Part shown: positions 8,709 to 17,557 of the stretch, piece after piece | Numbering within the stretch: position 1 is the stretch's first letter | How the letters are laid out: every line of letters begins with the position of its first letter | Assembly: GCA_048499805.1 (NCBI GenBank) | Contig: JASNZF010000004.1 | Coordinates: 248,001-312,000 of the forward strand | Origin: JAWXBA01 sp048499805 | GTDB taxonomy: Bacteria; Gemmatimonadota; Gemmatimonadetes; Gemmatimonadales; GWC2-71-9 | Length of the DNA: 64,000 nucleotides | Direction of reading: 5' to 3' | The notes under the pieces: model-generated | Database searches by the model: none | Told to the model about the DNA's origin: nothing | The model's input: only the letters and a program-made list of their open reading frames with translations | Position numbers and translations under genes: made by a program

Positions 8709-8826
8709 CCCGGAGCCCATCCGGCCGGTTGCGCGCAGCCCCGTGGCCGTCCAGATTCGAGGAATGGGGCCCGGCCGCCGCCTGGACGGCGCGCCGGGCG
8801 TCCCCTCCCAGTCCCCCAGGAGTGCC

Positions 8827-9714
8827 ATGTCCTCCCCTGAGAGCCCCGGCGGCCCGTACCCCCCCAAGCCCCGGGATACCGACCTCGATGTCTACGGGTT
8901 GACCCATCCGGGGCTGGTCCGGAAGCACAACGAGGACCATTTCATCCTCGGCTCCCTGCACCAGCGGCTGAATGTCATCTCGACCTCCCTGACGGAACCG
9001 GAGCGCCTTCCCCTCAACGGGGATCGCCTGGCGATGCTGGCGGTGGTGGCCGATGGTGTGGGCGGGGGACGGAAGGGGGAGGAGGCGAGCCGCACCGCCC
9101 TCGAGGCGATCACCGCCTATATCGCGGACAGCACCCGCGCCTTCTACCTGGCCGATGCCCGCAGCGAGGACTTTGCCCAGATCCTGCAGGACGCCGCCAT
9201 CCGGGTGCACGAACGGGTCCAGGCGCTGGCCGCCGAGAACCCGGAGCGCCGCGGGATGGCGACGACCATGACGCTGTACCTGGGGGTGTGGCCCTGGATC
9301 TACCTGCTCCAGGTGGGCGACTCCCGCTACTACATCTTCCACGATGACACCCTGACCCAGATCTCCCGGGACCAGACGATGGCCCAGGAACTGGTGGACC
9401 AGGGGGTCATGAAGCGCACCGATGCGTTCAACTCGCGCTGGGCCAACGTCCTCTCCAGCTCCATCGGTGGCCAGCAGAACGCGCCCGTGGTGACGCGGCT
9501 GCAGCAGGAGCTGGACAACGTCCACTTGATGTGCAGCGATGGCCTGACCAAGCACGTGTCCGACGAGCGCATCGCCGAGCGACTCCGCACCATGACCTCC
9601 GCCAAGCAGGTGTGCGAGGCGCTGCTGCAGGACGCCCTGGACGGGGGCGGGAGCGACAACGTCACCATCATCGTCGGGCGTTCGGTCCGGCGGGAAGCGG
9701 GACCCGCGGCCTAG
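8827..9714 (+). CDS. PP2C-type Ser/Thr protein phosphatase
   Basis: 295 residues from ATG 8827 (AGGAG upstream). All metal-binding PP2C motifs are present: GLVRKHNEDHF, VVADGVGGGRKGEEAS, TMTLYLGVWPW, LLQVGDSRYY and the C-terminal DGGGSDNVTIIV. It should dephosphorylate Ser/Thr on proteins in the cytoplasm, a natural antagonist to the several Ser/Thr kinases in this window. A Pro-rich tail leads the N-terminus. Transcribed with the flotillin pair 118 bp upstream, though that gap could hold its own promoter. Confidence 0.92.
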   Translation: MSSPESPGGPYPPKPRDTDLDVYGLTHPGLVRKHNEDHFILGSLHQRLNVISTSLTEPERLPLNGDRLAMLAVVADGVGGGRKGEEASRTALEAITAYIADSTRAFYLADARSEDFAQILQDAAIRVHERVQALAAENPERRGMATTMTLYLGVWPWIYLLQVGDSRYYIFHDDTLTQISRDQTMAQELVDQGVMKRTDAFNSRWANVLSSSIGGQQNAPVVTRLQQELDNVHLMCSDGLTKHVSDERIAERLRTMTSAKQVCEALLQDALDGGGSDNVTIIVGRSVRREAGPAA

Positions 9715-9847
9715 TCATCGGCTGGTACTTCCCCTCAGGGGGTGGCGCCTCCCGCGTTTTGGCGGTCAGGCCATCACCGACGAGAACGGCCGCCCGATCT
9801 CCGACCCGGCCGAGGCGGCCAACGGGGCCCGGAAGCCCGGCGAAGGC

Positions 9848-10783
9848 GTGGGGCGCAACCACGACTTCGTGCCGGGCAGGACCGTCTGGGCGGCCACGGA
9901 GTTCACGGCCGAGCCGGTGGGCCGGTTCCCGGCCAGGCAGCTGGAGTTCGTCAGCGGCAACATGCAGGTCGTGGAGTTCGAGGGGGCCAAGGTCCTCGAG
10001 GCCACCAGCAGCAGCGTGTTCCGTGTGAAGCTGCCGGAGGCGCTGCCACAGGCGTTCACGATCGAGTTCTACCTTCGGATTCCCGCCGGCAACATGGGCA
10101 CGTACCTCTTCACCAGCCCGCGCCCGACCTCGATCGCCCGGCATCCCCACGACTACGGCTACCTCTTCCACACCCCCGGCATCTACCGCGGCGACACCGA
10201 AATCTCCGGTACCCAGTCGCGGGGCATCGTGGCCAACCTGGTGCCCGTCAAGCTGCAGGTGAACGACACCTCGGCCATCATGGAAATCGGTTCGGAGCGG
10301 GTGTCGCAGGTGCCGACGGCCAACTTCGGGCGCACCGATGCGGTGGAATTTCACGTGGCGGCGAATGCCCGCTTTCCCGCGTATGTCTCCGACATCGTCG
10401 TGGCGGTGGGCCTCGATGAGCTGTACGAGGTGCTGAGCACCACCGGTGAGTTCACCACCCGGGGCATCTTCTTCGACAGCGACAGCGACACGTTGCGCCC
10501 CGAGTCCACCCCGACCCTCGAGGCGCTGCGGACGGCGCTGCACGACCATGCCGACCTCAAGGTCCTCGTGGAGGGCCACACCGATGGCCAGGGCGAGGAG
10601 GACCACAACCTGGACCTCTCCCGCCGACGGGCGGCGGCCGTGGTCGCGTACCTGACCGCCAACGGCATCGCGGCGGACTGGCTGCGCAGCGACGGCAAGG
10701 GCGAGTCGACGCCGGTCGGGGACAACGCCACAGCGGAGGGGCGGCAGCAGAATCGGCGGGTGGTGATCCGAAAGCTGCCGTAG
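9848..10783 (+). CDS. OmpA-family protein, 5' end probably lost
   Basis: The C-terminal OmpA domain is clear (VLVEGHTDGQGEEDHNLDLS, RRRAAAVVAYL, QQNRRVVI), so the product should bind peptidoglycan. In front lies a conserved beta-rich region (NHDFVPGRTVWAATEF, GRFPARQLEFVSGNMQVVEF, LPQAFTIEFYLR). The listed start is a GTG at 9848, but the same frame stays open back to about 9713 and reads QAITDENGRPISDP, which looks like genuine mature protein. No ATG, ribosome site or signal peptide is visible in the 62 bp after the phosphatase stop. An exported protein without a signal is odd: either the 5' end was deleted, or a sequencing/assembly frameshift hides it near 9755. Confidence 0.6.
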   Translation: MGRNHDFVPGRTVWAATEFTAEPVGRFPARQLEFVSGNMQVVEFEGAKVLEATSSSVFRVKLPEALPQAFTIEFYLRIPAGNMGTYLFTSPRPTSIARHPHDYGYLFHTPGIYRGDTEISGTQSRGIVANLVPVKLQVNDTSAIMEIGSERVSQVPTANFGRTDAVEFHVAANARFPAYVSDIVVAVGLDELYEVLSTTGEFTTRGIFFDSDSDTLRPESTPTLEALRTALHDHADLKVLVEGHTDGQGEEDHNLDLSRRRAAAVVAYLTANGIAADWLRSDGKGESTPVGDNATAEGRQQNRRVVIRKLP

Positions 10784-10862
10784 CCGGTCGATCGGGGAGG
10801 GAGGGGTGGGGGGAGGTGCCCTGACGTGACCGGTGCCACGCTCCCCCCCCCGGCCCCGGCGG

Positions 10863-11411
10863 CTATCCGTTCGCGTGCAGCTCGAGCGTCCGGGCCAGCC
10901 AGGCCTTGGCAAACTGCCAGTCGCGCTTGACGGTAGCGGTCGAGACCTCGAGGAGTGCCGCGATCTCCGGCAGCTCCAGTCCCGCGAAGAATCGCAGCTC
11001 CACCACCCGAGCCCAGCGCGGCTCGGCCGCCTCCAACTGGACCAGGGCGTCGTCCAGCTCCAGGAGGTCGAGCTCCGGCGGTGTTCCCACCGCCATGGCC
11101 TCGTCCAGCGTGATCCGCACCCCGCCATCGCGCTTGCCGGCGCGACGGGACCGGGCATGATCCACCAGGATGTGGCGCATCGCCCGCGAGGCGGCGCTGA
11201 GGAAGTGGCTCCGATCGGCGTAGGTCGCCGCGTCGCGGGAGTAGAGGCTGAGGTAGGCCTCGTGCACCAGGGCGGTGGGCACCAGGGTGTGGTCGTGGCG
11301 CTCCCCCCGCATGTGGTGCCGGGCGATGGTGCGCAGCTCGTCGTAGACCTGGGTGAGCAGGAGGTCGGGGGCCAGGGCGTCGTCTCCGCCCGACATGCCG
11401 GTGGTGGCCAT
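10863..11411 (-). CDS. ECF sigma factor of the kinase-paired (TIGR02999-like) type
   Basis: 182 residues from ATG 11411 (GGAGCG upstream). Region 2 is represented by VYDELRTIARHHMRGE, PTALVHEAYLSLYSRD and FLSAASRAMRHILVDHARSRRA; region 4 by ALVQLEAAEPRWARVVELRFFAGLELPEIAALLEVS, of which the core ELRFFAGLELPEIAALLEVS and TVKRDW are diagnostic. The PTALVHEAYL and AMRHILVDHAR motifs mark the ECF class that sits beside Ser/Thr kinases in Acidobacteria, Planctomycetes and Gemmatimonadota. It is transcribed divergently from such a kinase, 193 bp away. No anti-sigma factor is seen; control by kinase phosphorylation is plausible. Confidence 0.92.
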   Translation of the reverse strand: MATTGMSGGDDALAPDLLLTQVYDELRTIARHHMRGERHDHTLVPTALVHEAYLSLYSRDAATYADRSHFLSAASRAMRHILVDHARSRRAGKRDGGVRITLDEAMAVGTPPELDLLELDDALVQLEAAEPRWARVVELRFFAGLELPEIAALLEVSTATVKRDWQFAKAWLARTLELHANG

Positions 11412-11604
11412 GCGCGCTCCAGAGGGGGAATGCGTCCCAATCATGGCGCCCCGGCCGGGTGGGGGCAAGGAGCCGCGTTGACCGGGTCCGGCCCGGACGG
11501 TACCCTTCGATGGGCGTGCGCAGCCGACCCGCCCCGGCCCGATGCTCGCGCCCCCAGTGACATCGCGGGCACTCCCCCCTTGCCGGAAACCGGTTTGATC
11601 CGCC
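11412..11604. promoter_or_regulatory. Divergent promoter region between ECF sigma and kinase genes
   Basis: 193 bp between two divergent starts. No convincing -35/-10 pair is visible; it is as GC-rich as the flanking genes. It must contain signals for both genes, but I could not place them. Confidence 0.4.
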
Positions 11605-14103
11605 ATGACCTCTGAGCACCTGCGCCAGTTGCGGCGCCTCTTCGACCAGGTCCTCGATGCGCCGCCGTCCCAGCGCGAGGTGGTGCTGGACGCGCTGACG
11701 AGCGGCGACCCCGCCCTGCGGGGGGAGCTCCAGGCGCTGCTGGCCGATCAGGCCGCCGACACCCGCGGCCTGCGCGACGAGGTGGAACCCGACGGTATCC
11801 TGCTTGGCGTGGCCAACGACCTGTCGGGCGCGGTCCTGGGGGCCTACCTGCTCGAGCGGCGGATCGGCCGGGGCGGCATGGGTGAGGTCTACCTTGCCTC
11901 GCGCAGCGATGGCCAGTTCTCCCGGCGCGTCGCGGTGAAGTTGATCCGCCCGGGAATGGACTCCATGGTCCTCCTGCGGCGGTTCCAGCAGGAGCGCCAG
12001 ATCCTGGCCGCCCTCAATCATCCGGGCATCGCCACCCTGCTCGATGCCGGGGTGACGCCCGCGGGCCGCCCCTTCCTGGTCATGGAATACGTGGACGGCC
12101 AGCCGATCACGACCTGGTGCGCCGCGGCGTCGCTGCCCATGGACGCCCGCATCCAGCTGTTCCGGGAGGTCTGCGCCGCGGTCCAGTTCGCCCACCGCAA
12201 CCTGGTGATCCATCGCGACCTCAAGCCCGCGAACATCCTGGTGACCGAGTCCGGTGGGGTCAAGCTGCTGGACTTCGGCATCGCCAAGCTGGTGCGCCCG
12301 CTGGAGGAAGCCGGCGAGGCCACCACCTTGAGCGGCCGCGCGATGACGCCCTCGTATGCCAGCCCCGAACAGATCCGCGGCGAACCGGTCACCACCAGCA
12401 GCGACGTCTTCTCCCTCGGCGTCATCCTCTTCGAGCTGCTGACGGGCCGGCAACCCCTCGAACTCGACGGCATGTCGATCGCCGAGGCGATCAGCAAGGC
12501 GACCACGGAGGAGCCGCCGAGGCCCAGCGCGGTGATCACGGACGAAGCCGTCGGCACGCCGGTGGACCGGCGGGAGTGGCAGCGGCGGCTGGTGGGGGAC
12601 CTCGACAACATCGTGCTCAAGGCGATGCGCAAGGATCCGACCCAGCGGTACGGCACGGTGAGCGAGTTGGCAGACGACCTGGAGCGGTTCCTCAATCATC
12701 GACCGGTGCTGGCTCGGCCGGCCACCCTCCGCTACCGGTTCCGGAAGTTCATGGCCCGCAACCGGACGCCGGTGATCGTGGCGGGGGCTGGCCTGCTGGC
12801 GCTGGTCCTGGGCGTGGCCGGCACGGTGAGCCAAGCCCAGCGCGCGGCGGTGGAGCGCGGCCGGGTGCTGCAGCAGATGGCGGATGTCCGGGCCACCGCG
12901 GCGGCGCTGCTGTTTGAGGTTCATGACGCCGTGGCCGAGCTGCCGGGGGCCACCGAGGCCCGCCGGATGATCGTGGCCCAGGGGATCCAGAGCTTGGAGA
13001 CGCTTTCCGCCCAGGTGGCGGGAGACCCGGACCTCGAGTGGGAACTGGCCGAGGCCTACCTGCGCACCGGCCTGGTGCAGGGGGATCCGACGCGGGCGAG
13101 CCTGGGCGACCTCGGTGGAGCCGCCACCAGCTTCCGGCGGGCGATCGAGATCGCGGATCGGCTGGTGGCGGCCGCTCCGCGCGACATGCGCGCGCGCCGC
13201 ACCCTGGCGCTTGCCCACGAGAAGCTCGGCGATGCGCTGGCCTGGGCCGGTGAAGTGGACGAGGGCGTGCGGCATTCGCGCGAGGCCCTGGATGGCTACC
13301 GCGCGATTGCCGCTACCTTCCCTGACAGCGGGCGCCACCAACTCTCCGTCGCGATCAGTCTCGTCAAGCTGGGCGACCTTTCCGGCAACCCCAACTTTCC
13401 CAACCTGGGGCAGCGGGATTCCTCGATCGCCCGGTATGAGGAGGCACGCGCGATGCTCGGTTCACCCGCCCTGGTCGAGGCCCCGACCTGGGGCACGCGG
13501 CGGTACGGGGCGCTGGTCGACGAGCGGATCGGCACCCTGCATCGGGCCGCCGAGCGGTATGCCGAGGCCCGGGCGGCATTTGAGCGATCCCTGGCGGTGC
13601 GCACGGTCCTGGCGACCGAGGATCCCGCCAACAACGACGCCCGCCGGGATGTGGGTGTCACCCAGCAGAACCTCTGCGAGGTCAACCTGGCACTGGATCG
13701 TGTCGAACCCGCGCTGGTGCTCTGCCAGGATGCGGATGCCGTCTACGGGGCCCTGCATCGGGCCGACCCGAGCAACGCCCAGGCGGTGCGCGACGTGGCG
13801 ATCGGGGCCTTTTCGCTTTCGGGAGCGCGCCGCGCCACCGGCGACAGGGCGGGCGCGCTGGAGGCGCTGGAGAAGGGTGCCGACTTCCTGCGGGATGCCC
13901 TGGCCCGGGAGCCCGCCAATGTGCCCAACCGGCTGCTCCTGGCACGGACGCTGGCACGCCACACCCTCTTCGCCCGAGAGGCGGGCCGGCCGGCGCCGTG
14001 GGCCGCCGCCGCCGTGGCGGCGCTGCGCGAACTCCAGGCCGAGGGGCATCTCGGCCCCGACGACGAGGGAACGCTGGCGCGGGTGGTGGGCCCAGGGAGG
14101 TAG
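11605..14103 (+). CDS. Membrane Ser/Thr protein kinase with TPR-like sensor part
   Basis: 832 residues. After an 80-residue helical lead comes the kinase domain: Gly loop RRIGRGGMGEVYLA (87-), Lys112 in VAVKLI, HRDLKPANIL (His203-Asp205), DFGIAK (Asp223) and SYASPEQ. One transmembrane helix follows at about 388-410 (VIVAGAGLLALVLGVAG). The remainder, about 420 residues outside the membrane, is Ala/Leu-rich and helical with TPR-like repeats (FRRAIEIADRLV, ARAAFERSLAVRTVLA, YGALHRADPSNAQAVRDVA). A kinase facing in and a TPR region facing out suits signal relay. Divergent from its ECF sigma partner. Phosphorylation of the sigma factor is inferred. Confidence 0.92.
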   Translation: MTSEHLRQLRRLFDQVLDAPPSQREVVLDALTSGDPALRGELQALLADQAADTRGLRDEVEPDGILLGVANDLSGAVLGAYLLERRIGRGGMGEVYLASRSDGQFSRRVAVKLIRPGMDSMVLLRRFQQERQILAALNHPGIATLLDAGVTPAGRPFLVMEYVDGQPITTWCAAASLPMDARIQLFREVCAAVQFAHRNLVIHRDLKPANILVTESGGVKLLDFGIAKLVRPLEEAGEATTLSGRAMTPSYASPEQIRGEPVTTSSDVFSLGVILFELLTGRQPLELDGMSIAEAISKATTEEPPRPSAVITDEAVGTPVDRREWQRRLVGDLDNIVLKAMRKDPTQRYGTVSELADDLERFLNHRPVLARPATLRYRFRKFMARNRTPVIVAGAGLLALVLGVAGTVSQAQRAAVERGRVLQQMADVRATAAALLFEVHDAVAELPGATEARRMIVAQGIQSLETLSAQVAGDPDLEWELAEAYLRTGLVQGDPTRASLGDLGGAATSFRRAIEIADRLVAAAPRDMRARRTLALAHEKLGDALAWAGEVDEGVRHSREALDGYRAIAATFPDSGRHQLSVAISLVKLGDLSGNPNFPNLGQRDSSIARYEEARAMLGSPALVEAPTWGTRRYGALVDERIGTLHRAAERYAEARAAFERSLAVRTVLATEDPANNDARRDVGVTQQNLCEVNLALDRVEPALVLCQDADAVYGALHRADPSNAQAVRDVAIGAFSLSGARRATGDRAGALEALEKGADFLRDALAREPANVPNRLLLARTLARHTLFAREAGRPAPWAAAAVAALRELQAEGHLGPDDEGTLARVVGPGR

Positions 14104-14150
14104 GTGGTTGGGACAGCCGTCCCGTCATCGCGTTTGCGTGCCCAGCGGTC

Positions 14151-15368
14151 CTAGCTGGCGTCGGCCACGAACTCCGCCACCGCGTCCGCCGCCGCATCCA
14201 CCTCCGCCTCGGTGTTGTAGTAGTGCGGGGACAGCCGCACCGCCCCTTCCACCCCCTTCTCGGCGAAATCATACCGGCCGTACTCGCGCAAGGACGCGAC
14301 GGTGTTGATCCGCCGGGCCATCAGGAACTGCACCAGCTCCTGGGCGGTGCCTCGCGGCGCCGACATGGTGACGATGGCGCATCGGGTGGCCCCGCGATCC
14401 AAAACCCGGACCCCTTCGATGTTCCCCAGTGCTTCCCGCAAGCGCGCCGCCAGGCCCCAGGCCCGGGCACTGGCGGTGTCGATCCCCACCTCCCGCGCGT
14501 AGCGCGCCGCTTCGCCCTGGCCCAGGACCAGCGCGTAGGGAAACTCCCAGTCCTCGAATCGCTGGGCACCCTCGGCCAGGGCGAATCGGTCGTCCGCCAC
14601 CCAGCGCGCCCCGCGCATGTCGACCATCAGGGGGTAGGCGCCGCGAGCCAGGGCATGATCCGAGACATACAGGAAGCCGATGCCCCGGGGACCGCGCAGG
14701 AACTTCCGTCCCGTCGCCGAGAGGTAGTCGCACTGCAGCGCGGTGACATCAATCGGGATCTGGCCCACTGCCTGGCAGGCGTCGACCAGGTAGGGCACCT
14801 CGAGTTCGCGACAGGCGGCGCCCACCGCCGCCACATCCTGCACCAGCCCGGAGTTGGTCGGGATCCAGGTGATCGCCACCAGCCGGCACCGCCCGCCCGC
14901 TGCGCCCACCGCTGCACGCACCCCTTCCGGGTCGACACCACCCTCGGGAAGGTCCGGGGCATGGAGGATCCGGACGCCGAGGCGCTGGCGCAGCGCCAGG
15001 TACTGCAGCTGGTTGGAGATGTAGTCGCAGCGCGAGGTGACGATCACGTCGCCGGAGGCGAAGTCGAAGCTGCTCAGCGCCCGCGCAAACGCGTCGGTGG
15101 CATTCGCCGCCACGGCGATGTTCCGTGCTGGTGCGCCGACCATCCCCCCCAGGTGGGTGTAGCTGGCCTGGATCTGGTCGGCCCGTCCATCGGAAGCTTC
15201 GTACCCGCCGGTCTCGAGCTCCAGCTCCAGGTGCTCGCGCATGACGCGGTACACGCTGTGCGGCATCAGCGCGGCACCGGCGTTGTTCAGGTGGTTCCGG
15301 TGCTCGGTGCCCGGGGTGTCGGCGCGCCACTGCGCCAGCCGGGTCGCGTCAGGGGGGCCATCCATCAT
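14151..15368 (-). CDS. Class V aminotransferase (cysteine-desulfurase-like fold)
   Basis: 405 residues. Class V PLP features: HLNNAGAALMP opening, AVAANATDAFARAL, the aspartate in YLVDACQAVGQIPID and the PLP lysine in YLSATGRKFLRGPRGIGFLY. The C-terminal VRLSPHYYNTEAEVD completes the fold. There is no obvious active-site cysteine loop of SufS, so an aminotransferase or lyase is likelier than a desulfurase. The start at 15368 gives an ATGA overlap with the acetyltransferase stop; ATG 15365 is immediately next and equally possible. Cytoplasmic. Confidence 0.85.
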   Translation of the reverse strand: MMDGPPDATRLAQWRADTPGTEHRNHLNNAGAALMPHSVYRVMREHLELELETGGYEASDGRADQIQASYTHLGGMVGAPARNIAVAANATDAFARALSSFDFASGDVIVTSRCDYISNQLQYLALRQRLGVRILHAPDLPEGGVDPEGVRAAVGAAGGRCRLVAITWIPTNSGLVQDVAAVGAACRELEVPYLVDACQAVGQIPIDVTALQCDYLSATGRKFLRGPRGIGFLYVSDHALARGAYPLMVDMRGARWVADDRFALAEGAQRFEDWEFPYALVLGQGEAARYAREVGIDTASARAWGLAARLREALGNIEGVRVLDRGATRCAIVTMSAPRGTAQELVQFLMARRINTVASLREYGRYDFAEKGVEGAVRLSPHYYNTEAEVDAAADAVAEFVADAS

Positions 15369-15943
15369 GTCGGGCGCTCCGGTGAAAGGGTGCGTGCCAT
15401 CAGCCAGTCGGTTTCCACCCGCGACCCCCAGGTGAACGGTGTGCTCCCGACGATCACGAACCCGGCTCGCTCGTAGAAGCGGATGGCCCAGTGGGCCTCC
15501 TGCCACACCTGGAGCCAGGCCAGCGCCGCGCCGGCCCGGCCAGCCAGCGCGACGCAGCTGGCCATCAGGGCGTCCGCGATGCCCCGGCCATGCCAGGCGC
15601 GGTCCAGGTAGAAGCGCTGGATCTCGATGGCGGGGCGACCCCGCCATTCCGGGATGTCGAGGGGGGCATCCGGGCGGAGCTGGGCGTAGCCGATCGGACC
15701 GGCTCCGTCCGCCTCCACCAGCAACACCGCGACGATTCCCAGGCGAATGCGGTCCGCCAGGTCCGTGGGGCGGAACGCCGTGGCGAGGTAGGCGCCGAGC
15801 TCGGGCTCCGGGTGGGTTGGACCGTACGCCTGCGCGAAGAGCCGGGCTCCGAGGGACGCGATCAGTTCCGCATCGGCTTCCCCGGCGGGTCGAACGACGA
15901 GCCCGGTGGCCAGGGTCTGGGGGGAGCGCGCGTGGGACGGCAT
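15365..15943 (-). CDS. GNAT-family N-acetyltransferase
   Basis: 192 residues from ATG 15943. GNAT motifs: VVRPAGEADAELIASLGARLF, acetyl-CoA loop RFYLDRAWHGRGIADALM (core W-H-G-R-G-I-A), and WLQVWQEAHWAIRFYERAGFVIVG. Cytoplasmic; substrate unknown. A TATCTT hexamer ends 6 nt before the ATG, suggesting a leaderless transcript. It shares an ATGA overlap with the downstream aminotransferase, so the two are translated together. Confidence 0.88.
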   Translation of the reverse strand: MPSHARSPQTLATGLVVRPAGEADAELIASLGARLFAQAYGPTHPEPELGAYLATAFRPTDLADRIRLGIVAVLLVEADGAGPIGYAQLRPDAPLDIPEWRGRPAIEIQRFYLDRAWHGRGIADALMASCVALAGRAGAALAWLQVWQEAHWAIRFYERAGFVIVGSTPFTWGSRVETDWLMARTLSPERPT

Positions 15944-16030
15944 GGTCCCAAGATAGCTCGCCGCCCGGGCACGCTGGCGCCAGGCGCGCTGTCGCGGTAG
16001 GCTACCGGGTCCCCCATTGCGGAGCACGAG

Positions 16031-16552
16031 ATGCTGGAAGCCATCCGACGGTTCGTGACCGGTCGCATCACCCCACCCGCCGCCCCGGCGGTGGAACGGA
16101 CCGCGCCGACCGTCCAGCTGGCCGCATGTGCCCTGCTGCTCGAGCTGGCCCACGCCGATGGCGAATTCACCGCCGAGGAGCAGCGCCACATCGAGGGGGC
16201 GCTGATCCGCCACTTCGGGCTCGATGAAGCGACCGCCGGGGAACTCCTCGAGCTGGCCGAGGCGGAGCGAGGCCAGTCGGTCGACCATTTCCAGTTCACC
16301 CGCCTGATCGCCGAACAGTACGACCTGGGCCAGAAGATGGTGCTCGCCGAGCTGATGTGGGGGGTGATCCTGGCGGACGGGAAGCTGGGGGACCACGAGG
16401 CACACCTGGTGCGGAAGATGGCGCACCTGCTGGAGCTCAAGCCGGGGTACTTGTCCGAGGCCAGGAAAGCCGCCAGTATCCTGGATCAATCCGGCTCCAC
16501 CTCGGGTGCGGAGTTCCAGGCGCCGTCGGGTGACTCCGCTCCGGACCCGTGA
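16031..16552 (+). CDS. TerB-like helical protein
   Basis: 173 residues. The TerB/DjlA-like fold shows in LLLELAHADGEFTAEEQRHI (first acidic Asp/Glu pair) and LMWGVILADGKLGDHEAHLVRKMAHLL (second, quoted as ILADGKLGDHEAHLVRKM). These paired acidic sites bind metal in TerB. The last 30 residues are low complexity. A TAGGCT hexamer at 15998-16003 is a possible -10. Function is unknown beyond membrane-associated stress roles ascribed to the family. Confidence 0.85.
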   Translation: MLEAIRRFVTGRITPPAAPAVERTAPTVQLAACALLLELAHADGEFTAEEQRHIEGALIRHFGLDEATAGELLELAEAERGQSVDHFQFTRLIAEQYDLGQKMVLAELMWGVILADGKLGDHEAHLVRKMAHLLELKPGYLSEARKAASILDQSGSTSGAEFQAPSGDSAPDP

Positions 16553-16600
16553 GTCCGACCACGTCCCCTCGCCATCTGATCAGCTGACCCTGGAGCTCCC

Positions 16601-17446
16601 ATGCGCTGGACCCGCGGCGGACGCAGCAGCAACCTCGAGGATCGTCGGGGCCAGTCGGGCGGTGGCTTTCGCGGCGGTGGGAAGCTGGGCCTGGGCGGGG
16701 TCGTGATCCTCCTCCTGCTCAGCGTGGTCTTCAAGCAGGACTTCACGGCCCTGGTGGGGGGTGCGGGTGCCCTGGGTGGAGGGGTGGAATCCGGACCGGC
16801 CACGCCGCTCAACGATCCGGCCGAGGAGGAGATGGTCGAGTTCGTCTCCTTCGTGCTCGACGACGCCCAGCAGGTCTGGGCCCAGCTCTTTGCGGAATCC
16901 GGCAGCCAATATCCTCCGGCGCAGCTGGTGCTCTTCCGGGAGGGCGTCAACTCGGCGTGTGGAACGGCCAGCTCGGCCACCGGCCCCTTCTACTGCCCGG
17001 GCGACAACAAGGTCTACATCGACCTGGGGTTCTTCGACGACCTCGACCGTCAGTTCGGCGCACCGGGAGACTTTGCCCAGGCGTATGTGCTGGCCCATGA
17101 GATCGGCCATCACGTCCAGGCCGTCGTGGGAACCGATGAGCAGATGCGCCGGGCCCAGCAACGCGATCCCGGCCAGGCCAACGCGCTCTCGGTGCGCCTC
17201 GAACTTCAGGCCGACTGCCTGGCCGGCGTCTGGGGCTACTACGCCGCCCAGCGCAACCTGCTCGAGCGCGGCGACATGGAGGAAGGCCTGCGAGCCGCCG
17301 CCGCCATCGGGGACGACCGGCTGCAGCGCCAGGCCGGCGGCTCGGTGCGGCCCGAGAGCTTCACCCACGGATCGTCGGCGCAGCGGGTGGAGTGGTTTCG
17401 GCGCGGCCTCGAGTCGGGCCGGATCGACGCCTGCCAGACCTTCTAG
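16601..17446 (+). CDS. YpfJ-family membrane-anchored zinc metallopeptidase
   Basis: 281 residues. A basic Gly-rich N-terminus and one helix (LGGVVILLLLSVVF, 32-45) anchor the protein. The zinc motif HEIGHH is at 166-171, within YVLAHEIGHHVQAV, with a downstream LELQADCLAGVWGYYA that supplies the third ligand region. FYCPGDNKVYIDLGFF is also diagnostic of the family. The natural substrate is not known. It follows the TerB gene by 48 bp. Confidence 0.9.
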   Translation: MRWTRGGRSSNLEDRRGQSGGGFRGGGKLGLGGVVILLLLSVVFKQDFTALVGGAGALGGGVESGPATPLNDPAEEEMVEFVSFVLDDAQQVWAQLFAESGSQYPPAQLVLFREGVNSACGTASSATGPFYCPGDNKVYIDLGFFDDLDRQFGAPGDFAQAYVLAHEIGHHVQAVVGTDEQMRRAQQRDPGQANALSVRLELQADCLAGVWGYYAAQRNLLERGDMEEGLRAAAAIGDDRLQRQAGGSVRPESFTHGSSAQRVEWFRRGLESGRIDACQTF

Positions 17447-17557
17447 GGTCCGCAGCCGTCCCCGGCGCATTGCCCGACCCCGTCGCCGGCGATATCGTTC
17501 GCTGCAGCAATGGCACACCCTGCCACTGTTTTCCCCTGATCCAAGGATGACAACGCC

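Noticed and set aside
10351..13341. A 996-codon minus-strand open frame opposite the kinase gene
   Set aside because: Antisense shadow of the OmpA and kinase genes; low-complexity product without domains. It only joins true coding near the sigma gene by chance.
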